A stretch of 64,000 nucleotides of DNA from Hyphomonas sp. (GTDB taxonomy: Bacteria; Pseudomonadota; Alphaproteobacteria; Caulobacterales; Hyphomonadaceae): positions 310,001-374,000 of the forward strand of contig NZ_WGLO01000001.1 of the NCBI RefSeq assembly GCF_016125515.1, in the 5' to 3' direction. Both the position numbers and the translations under genes were made by a program. Of this stretch, positions 1 through 8,741 are shown piece after piece (positions within the stretch are counted from its first letter, which is position 1; each line of letters opens with the position of its first letter). The notes below the pieces were generated by a model. The model saw only the letters and a program-made list of their open reading frames with translations, did not search any database and had not been told where the DNA came from.

Positions 1-410
1 GAAACACGCGCCACGCGCGGACGCGAGTGTGCCGCTTCCAGCGAGAGGGCGAGCGCGCCGTCCGGCGTGCGGTCGAACGGCACGCCCAGCGTCAGCAGGT
101 CGCGCACGCGCGCCGGGCCATCCTCGGCGATCAGGCGTGCGATCACCGGGTCCACCAGTCCGGCGCCGGCCGCCACAGTATCGGCGGCGTGCTGCTCCGG
201 GCTGTCCAGCGGATCGAGCGCGGCGGCCAGTCCGCCCTGTGCCCAGGCCGACGACGCGGCCTGGCCGAGCGTCGACGGCGAGATGACGAGGCAATGGCGC
301 GGCGCCAGCTTCAGCGCCAAGAACAGCCCGGCAAGGCCCGCCCCGACGATGAGCACGTCGACGCTCGCGCCGGCTTCGGCGCGGATCCGGTGAGGTGTGC
401 CTTCGAACAT
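1..410 (-). CDS. nadB: L-aspartate oxidase, N-terminal part (runs off window)
   Basis: Only the first ~136 residues lie inside the window; the frame is open to base 1. The start ATG is at 410. The protein begins with an FAD-binding GAGLAGL dinucleotide motif near residue 23 and carries the family hallmark SSAWAQGGLAAAL near residues 53-65, followed by the EAAHSR segment. Those motifs identify L-aspartate oxidase, which oxidises aspartate to iminoaspartate, the substrate that NadA condenses with dihydroxyacetone phosphate to give quinolinate for NAD. It lies downstream of nadA on the same strand, separated by one exported protein gene, so an operon is likely. The 3' end cannot be assessed. Confidence 0.93.
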   Translation of the reverse strand, partial: MFEGTPHRIRAEAGASVDVLIVGAGLAGLFLALKLAPRHCLVISPSTLGQAASSAWAQGGLAAALDPLDSPEQHAADTVAAGAGLVDPVIARLIAEDGPARVRDLLTLGVPFDRTPDGALALSLEAAHSRPRVARV

Positions 411-417
411 GGCCGTG

Positions 418-888
418 TCAGGAAATCCCGTCATTCGCGCGGCGGAATTCAACCGGCGCCGTGACGGCAGAGACAAGCGCGCCGAACATGCGCTCATGCG
501 ACTGGATCGTCAGGGTGAAATTGTCGGGCACATAGAGCAGGTCCGGCGCCTTGCTCTCGATCATTTCCTCGATAGTCGAGCGGACTGACACCTGGTTGCC
601 GAAGCGGCGCGCATCACAGGATTGGCGCACGACCGAGCGGCCCCACATGGTGCACATCTCGACCGCGGTAATCTCGCAGCTGTAGCGGCCTTCGTCCGGA
701 TGCGGAGACAGGTTCATCGTGCCGGTCATCACGCATTGCCCGTCGCGGTAGGGCCGCGTCTGGAAGCTCCAGTTCCCCAGCACGTCGGATTTGTCCGTGT
801 CGGTTTTCCCTTTCACGGCAGACGCCGGAAAGCTCGCCGCGAGCGCAAGGAACAGCAGGCCGAGCGCCGGCTTCAGGTAGTTCGACAT
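418..888 (-). CDS. Exported hypothetical protein between nadA and nadB
   Basis: 156 residues from the ATG at 888, chosen because a strong GGAGG-type ribosome-binding site lies at 891-900; a longer in-frame reading to 945 lacks one. The N-terminus is a Sec signal peptide: short charged start, hydrophobic core LGLLFLALAASF, ASA cleavage site near residue 24. The mature protein has four cysteines (QCV, YSCE, MCTMW, QSCD), compatible with disulfides in the periplasm. I recognise no domain. Its stop is 7 bp before nadB starts and it lies 78 bp after nadA, so it is probably co-transcribed with the NAD genes, although nothing in its sequence links it to NAD synthesis. Confidence 0.8.
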   Translation of the reverse strand: MSNYLKPALGLLFLALAASFPASAVKGKTDTDKSDVLGNWSFQTRPYRDGQCVMTGTMNLSPHPDEGRYSCEITAVEMCTMWGRSVVRQSCDARRFGNQVSVRSTIEEMIESKAPDLLYVPDNFTLTIQSHERMFGALVSAVTAPVEFRRANDGIS

Positions 889-966
889 GGACGCCTCCTC
901 GACTAGGGTCCGGTTGACTTCACGCCTTCGGCCCGCGCTTGGCAAGCCATCCCGATCACACGTTTT

Positions 967-2109
967 CTAGATCACCATTTCAAGCTCGATCGGCGTCTGG
1001 CCCGTCTTGAAGGCCAGCGGCCGTGCCATTTTCGGCAGCGCCAGCATGGCGTCCAGTGCGGCCTTGGCCCGCACGCGGACATCTTCCGGGATCTTCACCT
1101 CGAACTCGCCCGTCACCAGGCAATCGTAGATATTCTCCAACGTGATACGCTTCATGTGCGGGCACAGGTTGCACGGCCGGATGAAGTTCACGTTCGGGTT
1201 CTCTGCGGCGACGTTGTCGCTCATCGAACATTCGGTCAGCAGCACGACCTTCGCCGGCTGGTTTTCGGAAACATAGTTCGACAGCGCCGAGGTCGAGCCG
1301 GCAAAATCGGCCTCCTGCAGAACGTCCGGCGGGCATTCCGGGTGCGCCAGGATGATGACGCCCGGATGGGCCTCGCGCAGCTGTTTCACGTCCTCGCCGG
1401 AAAACAGCTCGTGCACTTCGCACGCGCCCGGCCAGGTCAGGATGCGGATACCGGTCTGCGCCGCCACGTTCTTCGCCAGGTACTGGTCCGGCACCATGAT
1501 CACCGTGTCGGTGTTCCACGCCTTGGCGACGTGTTCCACCACCTGCGCCGCGTTGGAGCTGGTGCAGGTGATGTGGCACTCGGCCTTCACGTCGGCGGTG
1601 CAGTTCACATAGGTGACGATCGGATAGTCCGGATATTTCTGCTTGATCAGCCGCACGTCTTCGCCGGTGATCGAGGCGGCAAGCGAGCAGCCTGCGCGCA
1701 GGTCCGGGATCAGCACGGTCTTTTCCGGGGCCAGGATTTTCGAGGTTTCGGCCATGAAGTGGACGCCGGCCTGCACGATCACGTCCGCGTCCGTCGCGGC
1801 GGCTTCGCGCGCCAGCTGCAGGCTGTCGCCCCGGAAGTCGCCCACCAGGCTGAAAATGTCCGGCGTCATGTAGTTGTGGGCCAGGATGACCGCGTTCTTG
1901 GCTTTCTTCAGCCGGTTGATGCCAGCCACCAGCGGGGCAATCGCGGGCCATTCCATAGGTGTGACGAAATCGGCGACCAGCGGATACAGCGGATCGGTTT
2001 CGGCCTTCACGGCGTCATCATAGACCAGTCCGCGCGCGTCTGCACCGGAACGGCCGCGCTGCGGCGTGGGGGTGGGGCAGCCCGGGCCAGAATCGATCAG
2101 TCGTGCCAT
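967..2109 (-). CDS. nadA: Quinolinate synthase A
   Basis: 380 residues from the ATG at 2109, which has GGAGGA just upstream; an upstream extension to 2178 would run through the operator-like palindrome and is not favoured. NadA condenses iminoaspartate with dihydroxyacetone phosphate to quinolinate, using a [4Fe-4S] cluster. Visible family blocks are AVILAHNYMTPDIF, DSLQLAREAA, GVHFMAETSKIL, DLRAGCSLA, VNCTADVKAECHITCTSSNA and CNLCPHMKRITLENI, which contain the cluster cysteines. Cytoplasmic, first gene of a nadA-exported protein-nadB unit. The 21-bp inverted repeat at 2132-2152 suggests repression in response to NAD status. Confidence 0.96.
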   Translation of the reverse strand: MARLIDSGPGCPTPTPQRGRSGADARGLVYDDAVKAETDPLYPLVADFVTPMEWPAIAPLVAGINRLKKAKNAVILAHNYMTPDIFSLVGDFRGDSLQLAREAAATDADVIVQAGVHFMAETSKILAPEKTVLIPDLRAGCSLAASITGEDVRLIKQKYPDYPIVTYVNCTADVKAECHITCTSSNAAQVVEHVAKAWNTDTVIMVPDQYLAKNVAAQTGIRILTWPGACEVHELFSGEDVKQLREAHPGVIILAHPECPPDVLQEADFAGSTSALSNYVSENQPAKVVLLTECSMSDNVAAENPNVNFIRPCNLCPHMKRITLENIYDCLVTGEFEVKIPEDVRVRAKAALDAMLALPKMARPLAFKTGQTPIELEMVI

Positions 2110-2131
2110 GTCGTCCTCCGTCACCGAGCCA

Positions 2132-2152
2132 TTATGCTCGATTTGAGTATAA
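2132..2152. promoter_or_regulatory. Operator-like inverted repeat upstream of nadA
   Basis: Two 8-bp arms, TTATGCTC and GAGTATAA, flank a 5-bp spacer; the arms are inverted repeats with one mismatch. The site begins 22 bp before the nadA start codon, where it would overlap the promoter or early transcript. Alphaproteobacterial nad genes are known to be controlled by NadQ through palindromes of this general kind. That NadQ binds here is inference; no nadQ gene is in the window. Confidence 0.6.
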
Positions 2153-2234
2153 GTTAGGCCCGAACGTCCGCGTTTCAAGGGCCAGCCTTCAAACGCCCGG
2201 GAAGATCAGGGCTCATTCGTGACAGCGAAATTAC

Positions 2235-2255
2235 TTATGCGCACTCTGAGCAAAA
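2235..2255. promoter_or_regulatory. Possible second, degenerate nad operator
   Basis: TTATGCGC, a 5-bp spacer and GAGCAAAA reproduce the 8-5-8 architecture of the site at 2132-2152, each arm differing from that site's pattern at one or two positions. It lies 103 bp further upstream, between nadA and the end of the M20 gene. It could be an auxiliary operator for the same regulator, or chance. Confidence 0.3.
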
Positions 2256-2335
2256 GGGTTCTAGCGCAATCCCCCGCCCGGAGCAACCCGCCGCCACTTT
2301 TCCGCCACGATTGGACCTGCGGCACGAAGCCCTGG

Positions 2336-3772
2336 CTATTTCTGGAACAGCGCCTCGACGGCGGTGGTCATCGCGTCGACGCCGGTGGCGATGGCCGGGT
2401 CGTAGTCCGGGGCGAACAGGGGGGAGTGGAGTGAGGGCAGCGGCATGCCGTCGATCTGCGAGGCCGCATATTTGTCCGGCGCAACCGCGCCCAGCCAGAA
2501 GATCAGGCCCGGGATCTTGTCATTGGTGCGCCCGTACTGGCTGAAATCCTCGCCGCCCATCACCGGCGGCACGGCGCGCACATTGGCTGCGCCGAGCTCG
2601 GCGCTGATCGCCGCCATGGCGCGGGCGGTCAGGTCCGGGTCGTTATAGGTCGCCGGCGTGTAGTCGCTCTCGACGGTGATCTCGGGCGCCGGCGCGCCGA
2701 AGGCGGCGGCCTGGCCTTCCGCAATCCGCTTGATGCCATCCAGCAGCATCTGGCGCGTCTTGTCCTCATAGGAGCGCACGGTGATCAGCAGCTCGGCCTC
2801 ATCCGGGATAATGTTGTGCTTCGCGCCCGCCTTGAACGAGCCGACCGTCACCACCGCGCTGTCGAGCGGGTTGGTGTTGCGCGAAACGAGGCTTTGCAGC
2901 GCGACCACGATGTGGCTGCCGACCAGCACGGGGTCCACCGTCGTGTGCGGATAAGCGCCGTGCCCGCCGACGCCCTTGACCTTGATGTCCACCGAGTCGA
3001 CATTCGCCAGCGCATAGCCGGACGAGTAGTTGATCGTCCCCGCCGGCGCGCCGGCTGAGACGTGCAGCGCGATATTATAATCCGGCTTCGGAAACCGCGT
3101 GAACAGGCCATCTGCCAGCATGGCCTCCGCGCCAAGCCCGATTTCCTCCGCGGGCTGAGCAATCATCACCAGCGTCCCGGACCATTTGTCCTTCTCGGCA
3201 ACCAGCCGCCGGGCGGTGCCGACCCAGACGGTCATGTGGATATCGTGGCCGCAGGCGTGCATAACGGGGCTGTCGACGCCGGTCCAGGTTTGCGAGAGCA
3301 CCTTCGAGGCAAACGCGAAGCCGGTGTTTTCGGGGACGGGGAGGGCGTCCATGTCGGTGCGGATGAGGATGACGGGGCCGGGGCCGTTTTCGAGGACGCC
3401 GACGACGCCGTAGCCGCCGACATCGGGGCGGACCTCGCCATGGTCGCGGACGGCCTTTTCCTTGACCCAGGCGTCGCCAAGCCCGGTCGTGACTGTAAAG
3501 CCGAGCGATTTCAACTCGTTGGCCAGGAGGGCCGAGGTCGACACTTCCTTGAAGGAGAGCTCGGGCGACTCGTGCAGTGTCTTGTAAAGCGCCACGAGAT
3601 TCTCGTCGGCCACCCGCACCGGCCCTTCGGGCATCCCGGCAACCGAGGCGATGGCGGCGGTATCGGGCGCGCTGCCCTCGGCGTTACCGGGCCCGGTTCC
3701 CGCCGGATTGCCGCAGGCCGTCAAAAGGGCAAATCCGCCCGCGAAAAGAGTTGCACAAGCTGCGCGTTTCAT
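2336..3772 (-). CDS. M20-family amidohydrolase/metallopeptidase lipoprotein
   Basis: 478 residues. The N-terminus is a lipoprotein signal peptide with lipobox LTAC at about residues 17-20, so the enzyme is probably anchored in the envelope. M20D (hippurate hydrolase, aminoacylase-like) features follow in order: DMDALPVPE, the metal-binding HACGHDIHM, the PAEEIGLGA catalytic/metal glutamate pair, ALHVSAG and GGEDFSQY near the C-terminus. These would bind two metal ions and hydrolyse N-acylated amino acids or small amides. The real substrate cannot be read from sequence. It stands alone; the neighbour slt is 312 bp upstream on the same strand, separated by hairpins. The start ATG has a GGGGAAA upstream. 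Confidence 0.88.
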   Translation of the reverse strand: MKRAACATLFAGGFALLTACGNPAGTGPGNAEGSAPDTAAIASVAGMPEGPVRVADENLVALYKTLHESPELSFKEVSTSALLANELKSLGFTVTTGLGDAWVKEKAVRDHGEVRPDVGGYGVVGVLENGPGPVILIRTDMDALPVPENTGFAFASKVLSQTWTGVDSPVMHACGHDIHMTVWVGTARRLVAEKDKWSGTLVMIAQPAEEIGLGAEAMLADGLFTRFPKPDYNIALHVSAGAPAGTINYSSGYALANVDSVDIKVKGVGGHGAYPHTTVDPVLVGSHIVVALQSLVSRNTNPLDSAVVTVGSFKAGAKHNIIPDEAELLITVRSYEDKTRQMLLDGIKRIAEGQAAAFGAPAPEITVESDYTPATYNDPDLTARAMAAISAELGAANVRAVPPVMGGEDFSQYGRTNDKIPGLIFWLGAVAPDKYAASQIDGMPLPSLHSPLFAPDYDPAIATGVDAMTTAVEALFQK

Positions 3773-3895
3773 GCCCGTTTCCCCGTCTAGAACCTGTCGA
3801 CAAAAGACTCCGTAAGTCCGCCAGACTTATGGAGCATTACGGGCGAAGCCTAACCCCATGAGGGGGTGGGGGGAAGGGGGCGCGGAAATCCCCTC

Positions 3896-3950
3896 GCCCC
3901 TCGGGAGGGGCTCGCGCGGGCAACCGTAGACGATTTCTCGTCCACGCGAG
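3896..3950. other. Structured intergenic segment between slt and the M20 gene
   Basis: The 312-bp gap 3773-4084 has no gene. It holds two adjacent predicted stem-loops: GCCCCT-CGGG-AGGGGC at 3896-3911, and a nested one in which CTCGCG (3911-3916) pairs with CGCGAG (3945-3950), enclosing GACGA-TTTC-TCGTC (3929-3942). On the minus strand they follow slt and precede the M20 gene, so they could end slt transcription or fold in the M20 leader; no clear T-tract follows. A run of long G tracts at 3862-3880 lies nearby. Confidence 0.4.
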
Positions 3951-4084
3951 GGAATGAGGGAAATTGAGTTGTCCGGCAGGCGGAGCGGTTGGAGGTATGT
4001 TGCGCGCCCTCATCCTCAAACCCTTGCTCGGGAAATCGCGGGGCTATTTCTGGTCCTCGCAAGCCCAGGAGAAAAGGAGCTTAG

Positions 4085-6178
4085 CTACCGCCGGCCCCGC
4101 TTCAGGTCTTCGCTCAGGCGGATTTCTTCGGGTTCGCCGCTGATGCGGTGGCGGTAGACTTGGATGTTTTCCATGACGCGCTGGACGTAGTTGCGGGTCT
4201 CGGAAAAGGGGATGAATTCCACCCAGTCGATCGGGTCGATCTGGCCGGTGCGCGGGTCGCCGTAATCGCGCGCCCATTGGCCGGGGCGTGAGGGGCCCGC
4301 ATTGTAGGCCGCAGCGGTCATGATGTAGCTGCCGCCGAACTGCTTGATAAGCGTGTCGAGGTGCAGCCCGCCGAGGGTGAGATTGTAGTCCGGATCGTCG
4401 GTAAGCCAGGACTGCTGGTAGCCGAGGCCGCGCAGGCGCGCCTCGCCCTTGGCGGTCGCCGGCATGAACTGCATCAGGCCGCGTGCGCCGACGCGGCTGA
4501 CCGCTTTCGGATTGAACTCGCTTTCCTGGCGCGTGATGGCGAAGACGAAGGCGCGCTCGACTTCCGGCTTGCGCGATATCTTCGGCGTCAGCACGGGATA
4601 GGCCGCACCCGGCGCGACGACGCCGCGCTGCAAGCCGGCCTTGCCGACGCGCACGCCGACATCCGGCGTTGCATGTTCGTTCACCAGCACGGACAGCATT
4701 TCATAGTCGACCGGCTCGGACAGCTCGTCGTCGAGATAGAAGGCGAATTCCTTGAAACTGGTCGTCTCGCCGGCCTCGCCGAGCACGCGCATGGCCTGGA
4801 CAATCGGCTTGGCGTTGAAGCGGGCGATATCCTCCGCCGTCGGAAGAGGGGGCGGGCCGAGATTGACCATCTTGTCGCCAAGGCGCTCCGAGGCGAGCTG
4901 GCCGTAATAGGTGTATTTGTGGGTGCCGGCGGCGGAATAGGCGGCAAGCGCCTGATCGGCTTGGCCCAGCGCGTCCCGGGCCCGGCCGGTCCAGTAATAG
5001 CCGCGCGCTAGGCTCACCGGGCTGGAGACACCGGCGGTCATCTTTTCGAAATGGCCGACGCTGCGGGTGGCGTCGCCATTGAGCCGCAGCGCGATCCAGC
5101 CGGCGAGCCATTCGGCTTCGGCAAAGTCTGCCCCCGCGGACATGCCATGCGGCGCGGTCAGCTGGTAAGCGCGGCTGTAATTGCGGTTTTTCAGCTCCTC
5201 GCGGGTGGCGATGGCGCGCTCGTCCCACAGGCGGCTGCGCCCGGCGGCGGGCACGTCCTTGCCATCGATCTGGCGCAGCAGGTCGGACACACCATCGACC
5301 TTCTTCACGCGGCGCCATTTGGCGCGCTCGTAGAGAAGGCCCGGATGGGACTGCAAGTTGTCTGGCACGGCCTTGACCAGGGTGTCGACATTTTTTGCGC
5401 GCTTGGCGAGGCCAATGCGGGCCTCAACCAGCTTGCGATAATCGGCGGTGAGCTGGGGCTTCAGCGCCTCGGCGGCGCTGGTCTGGCCGGTCCAGAGCAG
5501 GAAATCGACGCGGGCGCGGTGGTCGTCCTGGCTCAGCGTCTGGCCATAGCGGGCGAGCACGAGGCGCTGGACGTCAGACTCCAGCGTGTTGTTGCGCCAG
5601 GCATCCTTGATGACGGAATCGGAGCGCGCGCGTTCGCCCAGGTCGCGCAGGGCATTGGCGAGGGCAACCTTGCCGGCGCCGGTCTGGGGGCCGGACTTTT
5701 CGAGCCACTCGACGCGGGCGCGTGCATCGAGGGAAGACAGTTCTATGATCTCCTCGGCGCGCCGGCGCATCCGGTCGGTTTCCGGCCAGTCAGAGAGCAT
5801 GGTGAGGGCGAGGTCGATCTCGTCGAAGGTCATGCCAGGCACGCCATCGGCGGCGCGTTTCCACATGATCAGGTTTTTCAGCGCCGGGTCCGGCGCTTCA
5901 TATTGCAGGCGCGAAAGCTCTGACCACTGGCTGCGCTCGGCGGCGCTGAGGGCCTTTCCGAGATAAAGCGCGGCGGCGGATTTCTGGACGAGGACGGGGG
6001 CAGGGGTCGAGGAAGCGATGGGGGTGGCGACGTTAACGGACAGGACCGGGCCATCGGCCGGCGGCAGCAGGTTCTTGCCCGGTTTCAGGCTCGGTGTTTC
6101 GGGCACGCCGGCTAGGGCCGCGCCTGCTGCCAGCGCTGCGATCAAGGCGAAAACTGCAGATTTCAGGACGAGTGTCAT
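4085..6178 (-). CDS. slt: Soluble lytic murein transglycosylase
   Basis: 697 residues, with a signal peptide (hydrophobic core then ALAAGAALAG, cleavage near residue 23), so periplasmic. The long N-terminal part is alpha-helical and TPR-like, as in the superhelical ring of Slt70. The C-terminal ~150 residues form the SLT lysozyme-like domain: FAITRQESEFNPKAVS with the catalytic Glu, GLMQFMPATAK, and AAAYNAGPSR. It cleaves the MurNAc-GlcNAc bond of peptidoglycan forming 1,6-anhydro ends, for wall turnover. The length is close to that of known Slt proteins. Divergent from dapA with a 111-bp shared upstream region. Confidence 0.93.
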   Translation of the reverse strand: MTLVLKSAVFALIAALAAGAALAGVPETPSLKPGKNLLPPADGPVLSVNVATPIASSTPAPVLVQKSAAALYLGKALSAAERSQWSELSRLQYEAPDPALKNLIMWKRAADGVPGMTFDEIDLALTMLSDWPETDRMRRRAEEIIELSSLDARARVEWLEKSGPQTGAGKVALANALRDLGERARSDSVIKDAWRNNTLESDVQRLVLARYGQTLSQDDHRARVDFLLWTGQTSAAEALKPQLTADYRKLVEARIGLAKRAKNVDTLVKAVPDNLQSHPGLLYERAKWRRVKKVDGVSDLLRQIDGKDVPAAGRSRLWDERAIATREELKNRNYSRAYQLTAPHGMSAGADFAEAEWLAGWIALRLNGDATRSVGHFEKMTAGVSSPVSLARGYYWTGRARDALGQADQALAAYSAAGTHKYTYYGQLASERLGDKMVNLGPPPLPTAEDIARFNAKPIVQAMRVLGEAGETTSFKEFAFYLDDELSEPVDYEMLSVLVNEHATPDVGVRVGKAGLQRGVVAPGAAYPVLTPKISRKPEVERAFVFAITRQESEFNPKAVSRVGARGLMQFMPATAKGEARLRGLGYQQSWLTDDPDYNLTLGGLHLDTLIKQFGGSYIMTAAAYNAGPSRPGQWARDYGDPRTGQIDPIDWVEFIPFSETRNYVQRVMENIQVYRHRISGEPEEIRLSEDLKRGRR

Positions 6179-6289
6179 TGTGGCCTATGTTTATTTCTGT
6201 CCCAAAGCGTGACAATCCAAGCTCAGCAGCCTAGCACGCATATCCCACGAATTCCTGAAACGAATCCCTGAAAAACTGGCAATAATAAG

Positions 6290-7186
6290 ATGTCTTCCAA
6301 TCCGCTGTTCCACGGCTCCATCCCCGCCCTTGTGACCCCGTTTCGGAATGGTGCAGTGGACAAGAAGGCGTTTGCCGGCCTGGTGGAGCGCCAGATCGCG
6401 GGCGGCTCGGCCGCTCTGGTGCCGGTGGGCACGACGGGCGAGACGTCGACCCTGTCGACCGAGGAGCACAAGGACGTGGTGCGCCTGTGCGTCGAGGTGG
6501 CGGCCGGCCGGGTGCCGGTGATTGCGGGCGCGGGATCGAACGCGACCGAGGAAGCGATCGACCTCGTGCGCCACGCCAAGGCGGTGGGCGCGGACGCGGC
6601 GCTGGTGGTCTGCCCGTATTACAACAAGCCGAACCAGGATGGCCTGTTCGCGCATTTCAAGGCGATCAATGACGCGGTCGCGCTGCCGGTGTTCCTCTAC
6701 AACGTGCCGGGGCGGACGATCGTCGACTTGATGCCGCCGACCGTGGCGGCGCTGGCGGCTCTGCCGAACGTGATCGGTATCAAGGACGCCAGCGACGAGA
6801 TGGAGCGCGTGGCGCTGCACAACCACCTGATCGCGCCGGGCACGCAGTTCATCCAGCTGTCGGGCGAGGATTCCAGCGCGCTGGCGCACCGGGCGATGGG
6901 CGGGGCAGGGTGTATCTCGGTGACCGCCAATGTGCTGCCGGAAGCGTGCGCGGCGATGCATGCCGCGTTCGAGGATGGCGACCTTGAGAGCGCGCGGGCG
7001 ATCAATGAGCGTCTGGTGCTGCTGCACCGCGCGATGTTCTGTTCGCCCTCGCCGGGGCCAGCAAAGTATGCGCTGTCGCGTATCGGCCTGTGTACGGATG
7101 AAGTGCGCCTGCCGATCACGCCGCCGGATGCGGCTGCCCGGGCGCAGATCGATGCCGCGCTCGCGCTGGCGGGCGTGAACGTCTAG
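6290..7186 (+). CDS. dapA: 4-hydroxy-tetrahydrodipicolinate synthase
   Basis: 298 residues, normal length for DapA. This (beta/alpha)8 aldolase condenses pyruvate with aspartate semialdehyde in the lysine/diaminopimelate pathway. Seen: the pyruvate-binding GTTGETSTL block near residue 44, YNVPGRT with the catalytic Tyr near residue 133, and VIGIKDASD with the Schiff-base Lys near 161. No good ribosome-binding site precedes the ATG (A/T-rich AATAATAAG instead). smpB starts 2 bp after its stop, so the two are translationally linked. Confidence 0.96.
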   Translation: MSSNPLFHGSIPALVTPFRNGAVDKKAFAGLVERQIAGGSAALVPVGTTGETSTLSTEEHKDVVRLCVEVAAGRVPVIAGAGSNATEEAIDLVRHAKAVGADAALVVCPYYNKPNQDGLFAHFKAINDAVALPVFLYNVPGRTIVDLMPPTVAALAALPNVIGIKDASDEMERVALHNHLIAPGTQFIQLSGEDSSALAHRAMGGAGCISVTANVLPEACAAMHAAFEDGDLESARAINERLVLLHRAMFCSPSPGPAKYALSRIGLCTDEVRLPITPPDAAARAQIDAALALAGVNV

Positions 7187-7188
7187 CC

Positions 7189-7677
7189 ATGGCCACCAAG
7201 CCGAAAACCCCTGCCGTCAAAGGCCGCACCGACGGGATGGTCGCCGAGAACCGGCGATCCCGGCGAGAATATTCCGTGGAGGATACGCTGGAGGCGGGCG
7301 TGATGCTGGTCGGCTCCGAGGTGAAATCCCTGCGCGATGGCAAGGCGAACATTGCCGAGGCCTATGCCTCGGTGGAGCAGGGCGAGCTGTGGCTGATCAA
7401 TGCCGAGATCCAGACCTATGGCGGAGCGAACCGGTTCAACCACGAGCCGCGGCGCAGGCGCAAGCTGCTCGTCTCGAAGCGCCAGCTGGCGAAGCTGTCG
7501 CAGGAGGTGGAGCGGGCCGGGCGCACGATCGTGCCGCTGAAGCTCTACTTCAACGACAAGGGCCGCGCGAAACTGCTGATCGGTGTCGCCACCGGCCGCA
7601 AGGCGCACGACAAGCGCGAGAACGAAGCCAAACGCGACTGGGCCCGCGACAAGGCGCGGATCCTCAAAGGCGGCTAG
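7189..7677 (+). CDS. smpB: SsrA-binding protein
   Basis: 162 residues. SmpB binds tmRNA and helps rescue stalled ribosomes. Recognised by [20 protein letters not shown], the [14 protein letters not shown] segment, INAEIQTY, and the basic C-terminal tail ending [23 protein letters not shown]-like, which reaches into the decoding centre. The start ATG is 2 bp after the dapA stop. Its stop TAG is interlocked with that of the convergent alcohol dehydrogenase gene in the tetranucleotide CTAG at 7674-7677. Confidence 0.96.
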   Translation: MATKPKTPAVKGRTDGMVAENRRSRREYSVEDTLEAGVMLVGSEVKSLRDGKANIAEAYASVEQGELWLINAEIQTYGGANRFNHEPRRRRKLLVSKRQLAKLSQEVERAGRTIVPLKLYFNDKGRAKLLIGVATGRKAHDKRENEAKRDWARDKARILKGG

Positions 7678-8717
7678 AGCCCCAGATCAAACACCATCTT
7701 CATGGCGCCGTCGGCGCGGCGGTCGAAGAGGTCGTAGGCGTGGGCGCCGTCCGACAGGGGCAGTGTGTGGCTGATGTACTTCTCCGGCCTGATGCGGCCC
7801 GACTGGACCAGCGGGATCAGCTCCGGCCATTCCTGCGGCACTGAACATGTACCGATACGGAAGGTCAGGCCCATGCCGAAGGCTTTAGACATCGGGAATT
7901 CGAATGTGCGGTCCTGCGCGACACCGACGACCGAGACCGTGCCGCGCTTGCCCGAGAGGCCGAGGGCGGCGCGGATTGTTGCCGAGTGGCCCACGGCTTC
8001 GATGACGCTGTCGCACATCCGGCCCTTGGTGGCCTCCTGGATGATGGCGCGCGCGTCGGCGGGGTCCGGCGTCTCAAGGCCGATGGCGCGGCCGGCGGCG
8101 CGGCGGTCTTCCACGAGGTCGATGCCGAACACGCGCGAGGCGCCCATGATGAAGGCGGCCTCTGCAGCGAGCAGGCCAATAGGGCCGAGGCCGACCACTG
8201 CGACGGTTGCGCCGCGCTGGATGTCGGCATTGCGCGCACCGAACCAGGCGGTGGCGAGCGCGTCGGTCATCATCAGGGCCTGATCGAGACTGATCCCGTC
8301 CGGGATTTTCTGGGCATTGAAGTCGGCGGCGGGAACACGGACGAATTCGGCCTGGCAGCCCTGCAGCCTGGACGAGAGACCGTAGCAACCGGCAGCATTG
8401 TGCTCGCACTTGTTGACCACGCCGGCGAGACAAGCGCGGCATTGGCCGCAGCCGACCGCTGCCGAGATCATCACCTTGTCGCCCGTCTTCAGCTGGCGCA
8501 CGCCGCGCCCAGCTTCGACGACCTCTCCAACCGCCTCGTGGCCGACGCAATAGCCGGTGTCTTCGGAGAAGGTTTCGCCGTGATAGATGTGCAGGTCGCT
8601 GCCGCAGATGGCGCATTTGTCGACCTTGATGATCGCGTCACGATCATCGTGCAGTTCCGGATCCTTCATCGTGTCGAAGGCGATGTTGCGCGGGCCGAGA
8701 TAGATAAGGGCTTTCAT
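7674..8717 (-). CDS. Zinc-dependent alcohol dehydrogenase (MDR family)
   Basis: 347 residues. Contains the catalytic-zinc segment [14 protein letters not shown], then [12 protein letters not shown], the structural-zinc cysteine cluster [17 protein letters not shown], and the NAD-binding [15 protein letters not shown] Rossmann motif. It should oxidise an alcohol with NAD(P); the substrate is unclear. The ATG at 8717 follows a GGAAGGAA ribosome-binding site. It lies 24 bp after the phosphotransferase gene on the same strand and probably forms an operon with it, possibly controlled by the divergent TetR regulator. Tail overlaps smpB by 4 bp. Confidence 0.93.
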   Translation of the reverse strand: MKALIYLGPRNIAFDTMKDPELHDDRDAIIKVDKCAICGSDLHIYHGETFSEDTGYCVGHEAVGEVVEAGRGVRQLKTGDKVMISAAVGCGQCRACLAGVVNKCEHNAAGCYGLSSRLQGCQAEFVRVPAADFNAQKIPDGISLDQALMMTDALATAWFGARNADIQRGATVAVVGLGPIGLLAAEAAFIMGASRVFGIDLVEDRRAAGRAIGLETPDPADARAIIQEATKGRMCDSVIEAVGHSATIRAALGLSGKRGTVSVVGVAQDRTFEFPMSKAFGMGLTFRIGTCSVPQEWPELIPLVQSGRIRPEKYISHTLPLSDGAHAYDLFDRRADGAMKMVFDLGL

Positions 8718-8741
8718 GGGCGGGTTCCTTCCGGGCGGGGC

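Noticed and set aside
3862-3880. G-quadruplex-like G-runs
   Set aside because: Only three separated G tracts are present; four are needed for a simple quadruplex. Kept only as a note in the structured region.
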